This document shows, piece by piece, positions 35,901-48,571 of a stretch of 64,000 nt of DNA (position 1 is the stretch's first letter; every line of letters starts with the position of its first letter). The stretch comes from Membranipora membranacea. Taxonomy: Eukaryota > Bryozoa > Gymnolaemata > Cheilostomatida > Membraniporidae. Under the pieces are notes generated by a model. That model made no database searches. It was not told where the DNA came from and saw nothing but the letters and a program-made list of their open reading frames with translations. The position numbers were made by a program, and so were the translations under genes. The stretch lies in NCBI GenBank assembly GCA_914767715.1, contig OU612074.1, positions 261,501-325,500 on the forward strand, written 5' to 3'.

Positions 35901-38900
35901 ACAACGAGACTATACCACTGGGTCCTGAGCATATCTTATACCTGTAACAGTAACAACGAGACTATACCACTGGGTCCTGAGCATATCTTATACCTGTAAC
36001 AGTAACAACGAGACTATACCACTGGGGCCTGAGCATATCTTATACCTGTAACAGTAACAACGAGACTATACCACTGGGTCCTGAGCATATCTTATACCTG
36101 TAACAGTAACAACGAGACTATACCACTGGGTCCTGAGCATATCTTATACCTGTAACAGTAACAACGAGACTATACCACTGGGTCCTGAGTATATCTTATA
36201 CCTGTAACAATAACAACGAGACTATACCACTGGGTCCTGAGCATATCTTATACCTGTAACAGTAACAACGAGACTATACCACTGGGTCCTGAGTATATCT
36301 TATACCTGTAACAATAACAACGAGACTATACCACTGGGTCCTGAGCATATCTTATACCTGTAACAATAACAACTAGACTATACCACTGGGGCCTGAGCAT
36401 ATCTTATACCTGTAACAATAACAACGAGACTATATCACTGGGTCCTGAGCATATCTTATACCTGTAACAGTAACAACGAGACTATACCACTGGGTCCTGA
36501 GCATATCTTATACCTGTAACAATAACAACGAGACTATACCACTGGGGCCTGAGCATATCTTATACCTGTAACAATAACAACGAGACTATATCACTGGGGC
36601 CTGAGCATATCTTATACCTGTAACAATAACAATGAGACTATACCACTGGGGCCTGAGCATATCTTATACCTGTAACAATAACAACGAGACTATATCACTG
36701 GGGCCTGAGCATATCTTATACCTGTAACAATAACAATGAGACTATACCACTGGGGCCTGAGCATATCTTATACCTGTAACAATAACAACGAGACTATATC
36801 ACTGGGGCCTGAGCATATCTTATACCTGTAACAATAACAACGAGACTATATCACTGGGGCCTGAGCATATCTTATACCTGTAACAATAACAACGAGACTA
36901 TATCACTGGGGCCTGAGCATATCTTATACCTGTAACAATAACAATGAGACTATACCACTGGGGCCTGAGCATATCTTATACCTGTAACAATAACAACGAG
37001 ACTATATCACTGGGGCCTGAGCATATCTTATACCTGTAACAATAACAACGAGACTATATCACTGGGGCCTGAGCATATCTTATACCTGTAACAATAACAA
37101 CTAGACCATATCACTGGGGCCTGAGCATATCATATACCTGTAACAATAACAACGAGACTATACCACTGGGTCCTGAGCATATCTTATACCTGTAACAATA
37201 ACAACGAGACTATACCACTGGGTCCTGAGCATATCTTATACCTGTAACAATAACAACGAGACTATACCACTGGGGCCTGAGCATATCTTATACCTGTAAC
37301 AATAACAATGAGACTATACCACTGGGGCCTGAGCATATCTTATACCTGTAACAATAACAACTAGACTATATCACTGGGGCCTGAGCATATCATATACCTG
37401 TAACAATAACAACGAGACTATACCACTGGGTCCTGAGCATATCTTATACCTGTAACAATAACAATGAGACTATACCACTGGGGCCTGAGCATATCTTATA
37501 CCTGTAACAATAACAATGAGACTATACCACTGGGGCCTGAGCATATCTTATACCTGTAACAATAACAACTAGACTATATCACTGGGGCCTGAGCATATCA
37601 TATACCTGTAACAATAACAACGAGACTATACCACTGGGTCCTGAGCATATCTTATACCTGTAACAATAACAACGAGACTATATCACTGGGTCCTGAGCAT
37701 ATCTTATACCTGTAACAATAACAACGAGACTATATCACTGGGGCCTGAGCATATCTTATACCTGTAACAAAGGTAACAGAGATGGGATGATGTAACCATA
37801 AAAGAGATAATCCTGAATATTGCTACGGTTGCTGCTGTCATGCCAGTTAGTCTTTGATCATAATCGGCTGAGATTTAGTTACGGAGACCCCCCCCCCCCC
37901 ACTACTCGTACCTCTTACTGTGAACAACACCCCCTCTCTGCAAAAAGACACTGATATCATATCAATAAGCCTTTAAACTTTAAAGCTTTGCATGCAATTT
38001 TTTTTTCAACATGGACAGATATAGAATAGAATTGTCAAGGACTTAGTCATCATAACTCAGTCATAATAACTGTCTATCATGGCAGTTATCAGTAGGCTGT
38101 CATTTCAAAGTTAATGCAAAGTATGCAAAGTATGCAAATCAGATTTCATCACTGTGACCAATAAGAGGGATGGATTTCATTGCCTTGACAAATGTTTGCA
38201 CAGCATTGCAAACTATCTATTGCCTTATATGAAGAGTGGTTTGCAAAAAAAACTGCAGCACTTAAATTTTGTCAAGTCATGCTGTGGGGTTGTGGGCCTA
38301 ATGAACTTAGAAACTTCTATATTTAAGGTGGAAATAAGTGTACATAACCGGGATGTGGTTAGTTGTTGAGGTAAAGATTACAAATTGAGGACAACAAAAT
38401 ACATAAGTTGATGATGTGGAAGCCTTCAATGTTGAGATAATTAACTCCTTTTTCATGATGTTCTCTGTATAGCCCATGTACCATATACAGGCCCGGAGTT
38501 CTAGGGGAGGCAGGGACGCTCTACCTCCCTAGACTGCTCAATGGAGTGGCCTAAAAATGCTATAATTGAGTATTCCAGGTCAGAATCGGCTCATTTGGGA
38601 CTTCATTAATTATCACTATCACTATCATCAAAATACAGTGGAGGCTGGGGATTACCCTAGACTCCACAGGAGGAGCTTACAAAACCCAACCTGGTGTTAC
38701 TTCACACCCTCAAGGATTTTTGCTTCCCCTACCATTTTTCCTTAACTAGGGTCCTGATAGAAAATGATTGGTGGAAATAATGTGTGCCCCTATACTAGCT
38801 GTGAAGTGGGTATAATAAAATTAGCCATAGCCACAAGGCTTTGTCTTCATTTTCATGCAAATCTATGTGAGACATTACATCCCTGTATCTACCCCAAATG

Positions 38901-39161
38901 ACAAGCAGAAATTTATGACCCTTTGAAAACACAGCCAACTCCAATCATTGCTCGCTAAACTTGGCAGCATCGTCCAGCCTTATACAATCTAGTGAAATGC
39001 ATTTTCAACTCACCCAAGTATACATCAACTTCTTTGTCAGCGAATGCATTCCTGATACCTCTGAGAGATCCACCATGACTGAGTGTAACCTCCGGTCTCT
39101 CGTCAGCAGAGAGAACCAGCTGCAGCATCAAACAGCTCACTATAGCTACTCTCCAGCACAT
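29980..39161 (-). CDS. Carboxylesterase A, ER-retained (HDEL)
   Basis: Ten exons: 39161-39014, 34797-34663, 33993-33769, 33283-33099, 32869-32619, 32329-32070, 31678-31445, 31205-31067, 30618-30416 and 30017-29980, giving 605 residues. The signal peptide begins [19 protein letters not shown]. Domain landmarks are [12 protein letters not shown], the Cys-loop (QNCPQ and EDCLFLD), the oxyanion-hole HGGGY, the nucleophile elbow GESAG in exon 4, the acid Glu of QEGG in exon 6, and the catalytic His of ADHGDE in exon 7. The family hydrolyses carboxylic esters of lipids or xenobiotics. The last exon adds GGHDEL and stop, predicting ER-lumen retention as in vertebrate liver carboxylesterases. Exon 4 ends in a GC donor. 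Exon 2 is preceded by a 57-period splice-acceptor minisatellite. All exon lengths except the last equal those of esterase C. Confidence 0.88.
34797..37761 (-). repeat. 52-bp minisatellite carrying a 3' splice site, 57 periods
   Basis: The distance between the first and last acceptor is 2,964 bases, exactly 57 x 52. Read on the minus strand, each period has 'gttgttattgttacag' followed by the first 22 bases of esterase A exon 2 (GTATAAGATATGCTCAGG and CCCC), then 'agtggtatagtctc'. Variable positions are CG/TG/CT in 'aacaaCGag' (plus strand), C/T in 'ataCcac', G/T in 'gggGcc', and aataac/agtaac. The intron sequence beyond the last unit matches the intron of B ('aaggtaacagagatgggatg'), so the array is a local expansion at the intron-exon border. 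Confidence 0.95.
38490..38760 (-). repeat. Dispersed repeat X, copy 2, inserted in esterase A intron 1
   Basis: This is the reverse complement of 17,281-17,530. Esterase B has the uninterrupted site near 47,960 ('gcccatgtaccat' joined to 'gaaaaatgattggt'), so the insertion followed the A/B duplication. Confidence 0.75.
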
Positions 39162-39286
39162 CTTATCTATATCTGTGTATGTACCAGTAAGTCTCAGTGT
39201 ATCAGTCTGCAGTATACGACTAGCTCCAGCACAATTAATACACCGCTATGTGTGTACTATAGTCACTCCTCTCACTTATATGACAC

Positions 39287-39293
39287 TTATATA
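39287..39293 (-). promoter_or_regulatory. TATA box of esterase A
   Basis: TATATAA on the minus strand lies about 126 bases upstream of the ATG and is conserved in context with 48,565-48,571 upstream of esterase B. Confidence 0.55.
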
Positions 39294-39479
39294 GAGCTGG
39301 CTGCATAAGTCTGACTAATCTCTGAACTACAGCTTACACTATTATCAGTGTTCAAACAAAGTCTGGGAGAGTAAACAATGAATGAATCTTATTACACAGT
39401 CTGATTAGAGATCAAGCACCTTTACAAGGAGCTCTGCAGCCTGCAGTAAATTTGCAATGATGAGAAATATATTTTGACG

Positions 39480-40860
39480 AGAACTTTATTACAAATGATG
39501 GCTCATCTTATTTTGTCATGATTACTCATACTCTTGGCTGAGTCTGACTGTCCTGTATTTTAACTTTGACATTGATTGACACTCAGACTGCATTAGAACA
39601 CGTTTGTTCTCCCTCTGTGGTGGCCGAGTGATACTACGAATGTCAGATATTGAGGCTGGACGCCAGAGGCGATGGCTTGATACACAACTTTTTAGGTATT
39701 CCTCCGCATTCACGGAGGTAACAATCTTTTTTCTAGTCTGCATCAGCTGTCAACAACAATTCACACATAATTAATTCAACGGTTTTTTTTCCACAGAAAA
39801 AAAAACGAGAAATGACATGAATTGTCCTAAAACAGCTTAATTCATCTGAGTCTTAAATTGAGAAGGTTACTGCATGATGCAATATTGTCGGTAATAAATT
39901 GTAAATATCTGGCCGGATGGTGAAAGGTTTTGCCTCCGATATAGGAAATTGATTCAAGATAAGCAGCAAAAGTGTTACATCAGTACAAGGGTAATTTTCA
40001 ATCATCAGGATGAAAAACTATCATCATCACCGCATAATATGTGGTAAACATATTATTATTATCTGACAGAGAAAAAGATAACCATGACTCAATATCCATG
40101 TTTCCATGTGAATTTTGAGGTCGGCCTAGATCGAGCTGAGATGTCACCTCTTGGCTCGCCCTCCAGATACGCAAAATTCCAATTATAGAGAGCTGAGATG
40201 AAAACATCGAAAGCATTCTGCCACCACCGTCCCCGGCCACGCCGGTCAAATTCACTGATGCTGACCGCTCAGCCACGCCAGCCGGTTGTACCTTGCACAG
40301 CTCAGTGCAAACTGATCCTCCGGGCTCAGTGCGAACCATGAGTCATCTCCAATGACTTGATGAGTTCTGATAATAGCGTCAGGTCGATCCATTGAACTGC
40401 AGTGGATATCCAAGTCCCGTCTGGATATCAGGTACACAATGTTAGGCGATATGTAAATTTCAAGAGTTTTCTACCAAACACAGAATATATTAATTCACAT
40501 CATTACAACTCAGACAGGCTTTTTTTGTTCATCTCTTTTATGGTCATCAATTATAAATTCAAGTGTAAGTATAGATAACTAGATTTCCTTATTGTTATTA
40601 CGATATCACCTCTCTGGTATAGAGTTACTGTTATGTTATATGTGTTGGCAACGAATCTGTCATGATTATGTAATGCTGAGTAGATGTTTTGTGATCCACT
40701 CATTGTGTTTGTAAGTCATGCACAGTCAGACAATGTTGATGTTACCATCGTGACCATATATGGAAACCAATATTCTTCACCACTCAAAAAAATGATTAAA
40801 ATTTTGAATGTGTTGAAAATGAACCAAATGCAATAAGGCTATATTTATACCTTGATTTTA
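39480..40860. repeat. Highly similar upstream block, copy A
   Basis: This block aligns with 48,755-50,140 at a fixed offset (9,279-9,280) for more than 1.2 kb. There are only a few substitutions, against about 10 percent in some esterase exons. Two minus-strand frames (ending LSQEYE at 39,522 and containing DLDIHCSSMDRPDAI at 40,252-40,437) stay open in both copies. At this identity openness is weak evidence of coding. Confidence 0.6.
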
Positions 40861-42053
40861 AGGTAAGGAATTGGCTGTAACGGAAACTATATCTTGACTT
40901 TGGTCGAGGAAGTGAAGAAGTGAATATGATAAGTAACTGACCTGAATTTATCTTCAGAAAAACAGAATCTAGCAAACTCAAGCAAATGCGCTAGCCATTC
41001 TTTTGTGGGGGCTTGTTTATTATGTAGATCTAAGGATTTTTGTCAGCATCGAATTCAGAATTTGCAACCTGGCAAATGATGAGTAATCACCTCAGTTGTC
41101 GCAATGACAGGTACAGCAATATAATCACAGAACGGTGGTGGTGTTTAGGTGCGGGTAACATGGCTGGCATTCTGATGATGGCACGGTTGCTTGGCACCTG
41201 TCCAATATCTATCTGGAAGTTGGTTCTCAGAGTGTTGGTACCCTAGATGCTCAACAGTTTTAAACATGAACAGATTCACCTGAGAGTTATTAGGACAGTT
41301 TGCCTTGTAATAATGCTAGTGAGACAGTTATGTACATATCCGAATTATCAAGCTATGTATGAGCGGAGTAATTGGTTGAAGTTAGGTCGGTTTGAGCAAC
41401 ATTCTGTTGTAGTTTCAATTATAAGCTAAGTTGATTAGAATCATTGCTGTCAACAGAAACTCGTTAAATGGTCGCTCCACATGGACAAGATAACAACTGA
41501 GATTTGATAGGGAGAACAGTCCAGGTTCTGTCCAATTAAACTCTGCTGGCTTGGTTGATTGGATGGGAAAATATTCCACACATTCCAATTTATCAAAACT
41601 AAATTTGTAACATCCAGATATCTCATAGTTTACTCGACTACCATCATGATTACAGACTTTGTAAGGTACAAAACTTCTTCAGCATTCGGACTAAATTGAC
41701 CTCTACATGATTTTTTCAACATTAGGTATTTTGAAGCAAAGGAGCTGAACGCCGAATGTTGATTTATGACCATCTCAACAAATATCTGCTTCAGAAAAGT
41801 TCACTCAACGCCATAGACTTAATAATTATTAAGTCTATGCTCGGCCCTAATGATAAACTTTAGAAATTTGCTGTTTGTTATGATTGCTTATTGCATTTAG
41901 GTATTACTCAAAATAAAAACAGAATCTTAACAGGTTTACAAAAAAAATTAGAAATAAATTTGGCGACATTAAGAATGGATTGTAAAATATTTTTGGTAAT
42001 GTTTGATTTGATAAGATAGTTGATCATTCTGCTGAGCTCTTATGACTCATACG

Positions 42054-45000
42054 TTATAGCTCATCATGTCCGCCAGTTTTATCTGTCTCTGCTGAAAAAA
42101 AAATTAAATATCATTAATATCTATCAAATCTTCTCTTAAGGAGTAATGAATATATGTGTGCAAGTCAACTGTTTTTCTCATAGAGCTTTCAGACGAGCTA
42201 GCAGATTTGACATTGACACAAAATATCACTTTGTATCATCAGAATGTGGGAGGTGAAAATGACTAGATGGCTCTTCATTTCTAAAACAGTCAATAACCAC
42301 GCCTTTTTTGTCAATGGTTCAGATTATAATGTATCACATCTAGTACTGTAGTAATTCATAAAAAGCCCATATTACATTACTGTTGACTTGACAGCTTGGC
42401 TTTGGAGAGGTCACCTGGTAAGGCCCTGTGTGTATAATCAGACCAACAGATGAAATATTAGAACTCTCTCTCTCTCTCTACAACCATTAGTACCAGAGTT
42501 ATAGTTACCTGGACCAGAAGATGGTCTGTCAGCATCAACCATCCTCCTTCTAGCTGTCATGATATGGTTCTTATAAGAATGCAGTCTCTCTCTGTGGGGC
42601 GTGTCTATCACATGAGGGTTGTTTAGATTTAACTCCATAAACTTAGCTTCCTCATTAGTAAACTGAGGCCACTCCTCGGCTATGTCCAGTGCTACTGGCT
42701 TGTTCGGATTACTGCATAGAGAAATAAGAATAGATTAATCATTAATTGTTAGGATTATTGATGGCGTAGCAAGGCCGGAATATTTTGCTTGTCTTCTCAG
42801 TGAGAGGGGCAGCTGCATACAAACATTCGGGTAGAATGTTTTGCAATGTTATCAAGCGCTTCCACTATACTCTCAGCCCTTGCAAATGGGCTAGATGGAT
42901 TGGGATAGAAAGGGTTGTTCCACGGATGTCCATTCCGGAAAGTCTGAGGCAAATCAGAATGGAGAGAGCATTCATTGGCACAAATCTCAACTCCGATTTT
43001 TAAAGTTTAATAGTGAACATCTAATTTTTGAGCTGCAATGCAGATGCAGATTAGTCTTGCCACGCTGCTAATTATTCCACAAACCAAAAAATTAGCCTGG
43101 AGACAAAACTACATGCAGAGACCTAAATCCGTGCAGTGTGAAACTAAAGGTTAGTTTACCCAGTCTTAGCAAAGTTAGTCCAGGCTGTCATCATTCTCCG
43201 ACTCAGCGCCTCGTATTCTATCTCTTTATCTTTATTCTTATCAGAATCCCAGTTACCAACAAACATATCAGCAAAGGCAGCATCAGAGTTCATTATTCCT
43301 GTACACAACATAATAATAAGATAAACGACCGTGAAACTTTGAACGGTACTAATGAGATGGTATCAGAGTTGTCCTCTCTTTGTGTACAACAAGATAACTC
43401 CTAAATAACGTCGGCTATTTTACCAAACACTGTTATTGTCAAAGGATTACTAAATTAAGGTTAATGTTTGCCACATGGCGCACAATATTATTATGATAAA
43501 TGACAGGAAACAGCTAATAATGGTATATCAAGATTGACAATAAAACTCACTCTCCCAAAGATCATCTTTCTTTGCCCTGCCACTTTTGAAGAGAGTAGCG
43601 CCGAAAACAAAAGCCAGCTCATCCCCGTGGTCAGCTTGTGTTTTGAGCCAATCAGGGACCGTCCACAGAGGGTTCGGTGGGTCTGGTTGGTAGTTCTCAG
43701 TGAATAAATAACCGTATGTAGATTTATCACTGGAGGAGTGCTGCTCCAGCTGGTGCAGGGTGTCAAAGTTAAACAGGGTCTCTCCTGTAACAGAAGATAA
43801 TAAATACATAACAAGCCCACGACAAGAAGGAACATAAGTTTTACAATTCTATTGAATGAGTAAACTTCATACTGATCTGGATTTGCTGTAGTAGGTGAGA
43901 GTGTAAACAAGCGATCAATTTGATAGAAGTCAACCACCTTTTTAACACTTCCTTCAAACCTTGTTGTTTTAATTTGTGTAAAATAAACTGTTTGAATTTG
44001 ACCTGGTAGAGTAAGTATCAAATACAACATTATCGATTTCCAAAAACATGATCAGTCACAGTGGAGATTGGAGATGTGAGGACAAAGCGGGAAATGTAAA
44101 GAGGGAAACTTTTCTGATCAATATCAAAACCTATTTGGCTTGTTTTATGATTGACGACTTTCTCATATATATATTAGTGATGCTACCTTGTAGTTCACAG
44201 AGTCTCCTAGCTCTCTCCTTATCACAGGTAGGCTCCTCAAGCTTATACAGATTCTTCATAAAAGTGGCGCACAACTCCGGGGATAGGGGGGTGACGATCG
44301 AACATTTAAAGTTCAGTAGGGTATCAATAATTTCCATATCCACTCCGTTCTCCGTTGACTTGTTTAGCATACCGGCGATCATTGGTACCTCCATACCGTA
44401 CATAAGTCCTCCCTCCTGTCCGTTTACTCCCGCCATCAGGTCAAACCTACAATGAGGTCAAGAGTGAGTTAGATAGTAAACCTGTGGTGGGAAAGTCAGT
44501 TCAGTGATCTTACAGTAAGTGAGAGCATGTTGATCATGCTTGGGTATCGAAGGGTCTGTGATCGCCTCAGAGAAGTCGTGCACTCGTGTCCTATACAGCT
44601 CATTTTTTTCACCACTGCTGCCTTCTTCGACACAGCGTATATAAGGGAATATCACACTGACCTGTGAGCGAGATCATAAGACTCTGTCTCTACACTATCA
44701 GGAAAGAAATCCCCATCAGCTATCGGCAGCATGTACAGTCCCTGCATGTTTAGTGTGTTAGTCAGATTCATCATCTGATCGAGTCCGACGTCTCTGAAGC
44801 AGTCATAGACAGAGGCGACAGTGTCTGGGCAGTTCACCACTTCACGCCACGCTTTGATTATCTTTGTCTGTGTGTTCTTAGAGTGATCGAACATCATATA
44901 CAGAGAACCTGACTATAAATCAATCATACAAAATGTGTAAACAATGGTGGTTTATTTATATAATGCTATCTGAGGAGAAAACTTTGAAATGGTAATGTAT

Positions 45001-48000
45001 GACCCTCCTTCATTCACATCGTCGATAACATAGGGCTTTCCTCTATGATATAAGCACGTGCGAATGAACAGAAATGGAAATGAAAAGTACTGCATCCTAT
45101 TGTCAAGGTAAGTCCCCACATCATGTCCTTGCCTGAGTAATGGCTCGCTTAAACAGCCCATTGTTGTGTTTTCCCATAGTCTGAGCTGAGACGCTGCCGG
45201 CTCCTGCTGACTCTCCAAATATGGTCACACTGTCTGGGTCTCCTCCAAAGGCAGCAATATTCTTCTGTACCCAGATAAAGGCCTCTCTCTGATCCCACAT
45301 GCCCATATTACCTCCACCTGTGTACATACAATATCAGACATATCGAAAATTTGATCATGCATTAATCACAAAGCTTTGTAGAAGGACTGAACCCTACCTG
45401 CAAGATGAAATATTTATCGAATCCGCTTCATCATTCTTGGAATAATCATCAAATACACGGCTGACTTGTTATCTTGTTTTCGGATGACTGTTACGGATGT
45501 ACTAATAAAAGCTGATGATACATTTGTGTATATCAATCAATCCATGTAGCAATATTTAATTTAATTTCTTGTAAGATATTTAAAGTAGGCAACACAAGCT
45601 GACCCATCAATTTTTGGTAACAGGATGTATATTTTGGCAAAATCGACTTCTTCCTCAGGTACTGGGCTGATGGATGTCAGAATACTAGAGCTGCAAACTT
45701 AGTACTAATTTATAGTATATATCAGTAACTAAAATTTCGTTGATCAAAGAGGCTTGATCTGATGACTCACCGAACTCATCCCAGAGAAGTCCTAGTATAC
45801 CCAGTCTGTAGTTTATAGAGACTACTATAACATCACCATGTGTAGCTAGTCCTGCTCCTATATAAATACTACGTGATCCTATAGAGTAACCTCCTCCGTG
45901 TATAAACACCATCACTGATTTCTTATCTCCCACCTTAGTACCAGATGGTAGAGTGATGTCGAGAAACAGGCAGTCTTCCTGCCCTGAGACTCCCTCTGTG
46001 CGACAAGTGATTAAATACGAGCTTAATTTTGGTAACAGCAGAAAAATGGGGTAAATATACTCAACCATTGTCAAGACAGGCTAGCCAATGTCAGCTCGCC
46101 TTAATAAATGACTTATTAGATTCCTGCCAATACTTTACTCTAAGACCTAGGTTATGTATTTATATTCATATTTATATATGAAACAAACATGCCATATAAA
46201 ATATATTACATACACTTTTTGCTACTCCGTTGGCTATTATATAATGATCATCAATAAAAATACATACTAGTGTCAGCAGGTAGCAAAAAGAAATCTATGT
46301 AACCTATGGCCATTTTGATAGTGGCCTTATGGGTAGTGGCCTTATGACCAGTTACCTTTCTGGTAGTGTCATTTTGGGTGACCACCTTGTTCGCAGGGAA
46401 AAAGGAAAGGCGAGCAAAGCAGCTAGTGTGATTGTATACGCAGTTTTTTTTTATGTTCAGATTATGTGGAGGCAACAATATATATCAACTCATATGCCGT
46501 AAATAAGTGTGAATGTTTGACTGATAAATCAGATTATTACTCCTCACAACTAAAGAAGACAATTGCAATAATGACGCGCAAATAACTTGCAGCCACTCCC
46601 TGACCCTTTCTCTATAAATATCTAGATCAACCATTTTGCCTGCATCTGAACTAGCATCTTACTATTAGAATTGGGAGGGCGGTGGGGGGACAATTTGAGC
46701 TGCAGACAAATCTTGAAATTTCGTCTTGTCAAACCTCATCAACAAACTTGCAAACTCGATTGTGTAAAACAACGTAAGGGTGCTAAAGATAAAGCTCAAA
46801 TCACACATTCAACGACAAGGCCTGTAGTGCGGACTTCATAGATTAGCAACCCATCTTATCTATTTTAGAGCTACCATACTCAGACTCACATATGAGTGCT
46901 CCGGCTCATGTTAGATGTGTACAATCTAATGACTAGTCAGCTGACAGCTTAGTCATTTAGTCACCAAGCAGACTGTGATTCATAAAATATTCCATAAATT
47001 GATCCTCAAACTCCAAACTTGCTCAGTCAATGTCTAATGTAAACTAAAACTAATAAACCCATACCATCTGGTTTGATATGTTTCTCAGGACATACCTAAG
47101 CTTTGTAAGTTACTCACGTACCTTCTGGTTTGATTGGGTTACTCTGTGGACAGTTCTGTCCGACTTCTGTAGCGTCGATAGTTCCAGTCCATACAGGAGC
47201 AGCCACAGGCTTCCTGAACCTCAACTCGTCCACAGGGGCCTGAGCATATCTTATACCTGTAACAAAGATAACAGAGATGGGATGATGTAACCGGGAGCAG
47301 TGTGGGGTCCAAAGAAGAGACAACCCTGAAAGTTACTACGGTTGCTGCTGATGCTTGCATCGCCAAGTCATTCTGTGATCATTACATTACTGTACTATTA
47401 CTGTAACAATAATAGCTAACCCCCCCCCCCCCCCTTACAGCATGGACAGATAGAATGGTCAATCAAGGACTTAGTCATCATTACTTATCATAACTGTCTA
47501 TCATGAGACGTCTAGCTGTCATTTCAAAGTTCAGGGAATGGGACATTTTATATTGACATGTATGCAAATCAGGTTTCGTCACTGTGACCAATGAGAGGGA
47601 GCGCTCATTGCCGTGACTAGACTAATGTTTACACAGCTTTGCAAACCATCCATTGCCTTATATGAAGAGTGTTTTACAAAAAACTGCAGAACTTAAATTT
47701 CGTCAAGTCACTACACAGCATGCTGTGGTTTGTCGGCCTAATGAACTTAACAACTTCTATATTTAAGGGGGAAATAAGTGTACATAACCGGGATGTGGTT
47801 AGTTGTTGAGGTAAAGATTACAAATTGAGGACAACAAAATACATCAGTTGATGATGTTGAAGCCTTCAATGCGATGAGACATAAACGCCTTGAGATAATA
47901 AACTCCTTGTTCATGGAGTTTTTTGTATAGCCCATGGAATTTTTTGTATAGCCCATGTACCATGAAAAATGATTGGTTGTCAAATATGTGTACCTACTTT

Positions 48001-48417
48001 GGTACTAGCCCCTAATAACAGGTGCCCCTGTACTAGCTGTGAAATGAGTATAAACAAATTAGCCATAGCTACTGGCCTCGTCTTTATCTGCATGTATATC
48101 TATGTGAGACTTTACATCCCTGTATATACCCCAAATAACAAGCTGAAAATTAAGACGAACAGAGAGCCAGCCAATTCAGAACACTGCTTTGCTAAACTTA
48201 TCAGTAACGCCCGTGCACCCTAATAATACCAAATTTGATCTATAGTGCTTTGCATTCATTACTTACCCAAGTAAACATCAACTTCTTTGTCAGCAAATGC
48301 ATTCCTGATACCTCTGAGAGATCCACCATGACTGAGTGTCACCTCTGGCCTCTCCTCATCAGCAGACAGAACAAGCTGCAGCAACAGACAGCTCACTATA
48401 ACTACTCTCCACCACAT
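42054..48417 (-). CDS. Carboxylesterase B, ER-retained (HDEL)
   Basis: Ten exons: 48417-48267, 47256-47122, 45995-45771, 45317-45133, 44912-44662, 44446-44187, 43784-43551, 43298-43160, 42711-42509 and 42091-42054, giving 606 residues. It matches A exon for exon with one extra Glu codon after the signal peptide (SADEERPEV). Landmarks are HGGGY, GESAG (Ser nucleophile), QEGG (Glu) and ADHGDE (His). The last exon encodes [12 protein letters not shown] and stop, the ER-retention signal. Exon 4 again ends in a GC donor. Intron 1 has a single 3' splice site, showing the state before the expansion seen in A. Identity to A is patchy: exon 7 differs at about 10 percent, while part of exon 6 is identical. 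Esterase C lies head-to-head 2.5 kb away. Confidence 0.88.
46128..46640. repeat. Extra sequence in esterase B intron 2
   Basis: About 500 bases absent from the matching intron of A (33,994-34,662). It contains imperfect repeats of 'gtggccttatg' near 46,318-46,375. It is an insertion in B or a deletion in A, and no ends were recognised. Confidence 0.5.
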
Positions 48418-48564
48418 CTTATGTATATATGTGTATGTGTGTGTACCAGTAAGTCTCTGATGTATATCTGTGTATCAGTTAGTCTCCAGTATACGAATAA
48501 CTCCAGCACACTCAATACACCGGCTGTGTGCGTACTATAGTCACTCCTCTCACTTATGTAACAC

Positions 48565-48571
48565 TTATATA
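48565..48571 (-). promoter_or_regulatory. TATA box of esterase B
   Basis: TATATAA on the minus strand lies about 148 bases upstream of the ATG, in the same local context as in A. Confidence 0.55.

Larger units (their letters stand above)
28894..40880. repeat. Segmental duplication, esterase unit A
   Basis: This unit is colinear with 40,883-50,178. The left border is shared near 'aactatatcttgactttgg' (28,896 and 40,883). The right border is shared near 'aaggaattggctgt' (40,863 and 50,166). The two units abut directly. Unit A is longer, mainly because of the 3 kb minisatellite in intron 1. Confidence 0.85.

Noticed and set aside
34797-37761. CRISPR-like direct repeat array
   Set aside because: Units are contiguous 52-bp repeats without unique spacers, inside a eukaryotic intron.
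39998-40437. Two overlapping minus-strand frames shared with 49,278-49,717
   Set aside because: The few A/B differences are mostly amino-acid changing in these frames, and the whole block is nearly identical, so coding is not shown.
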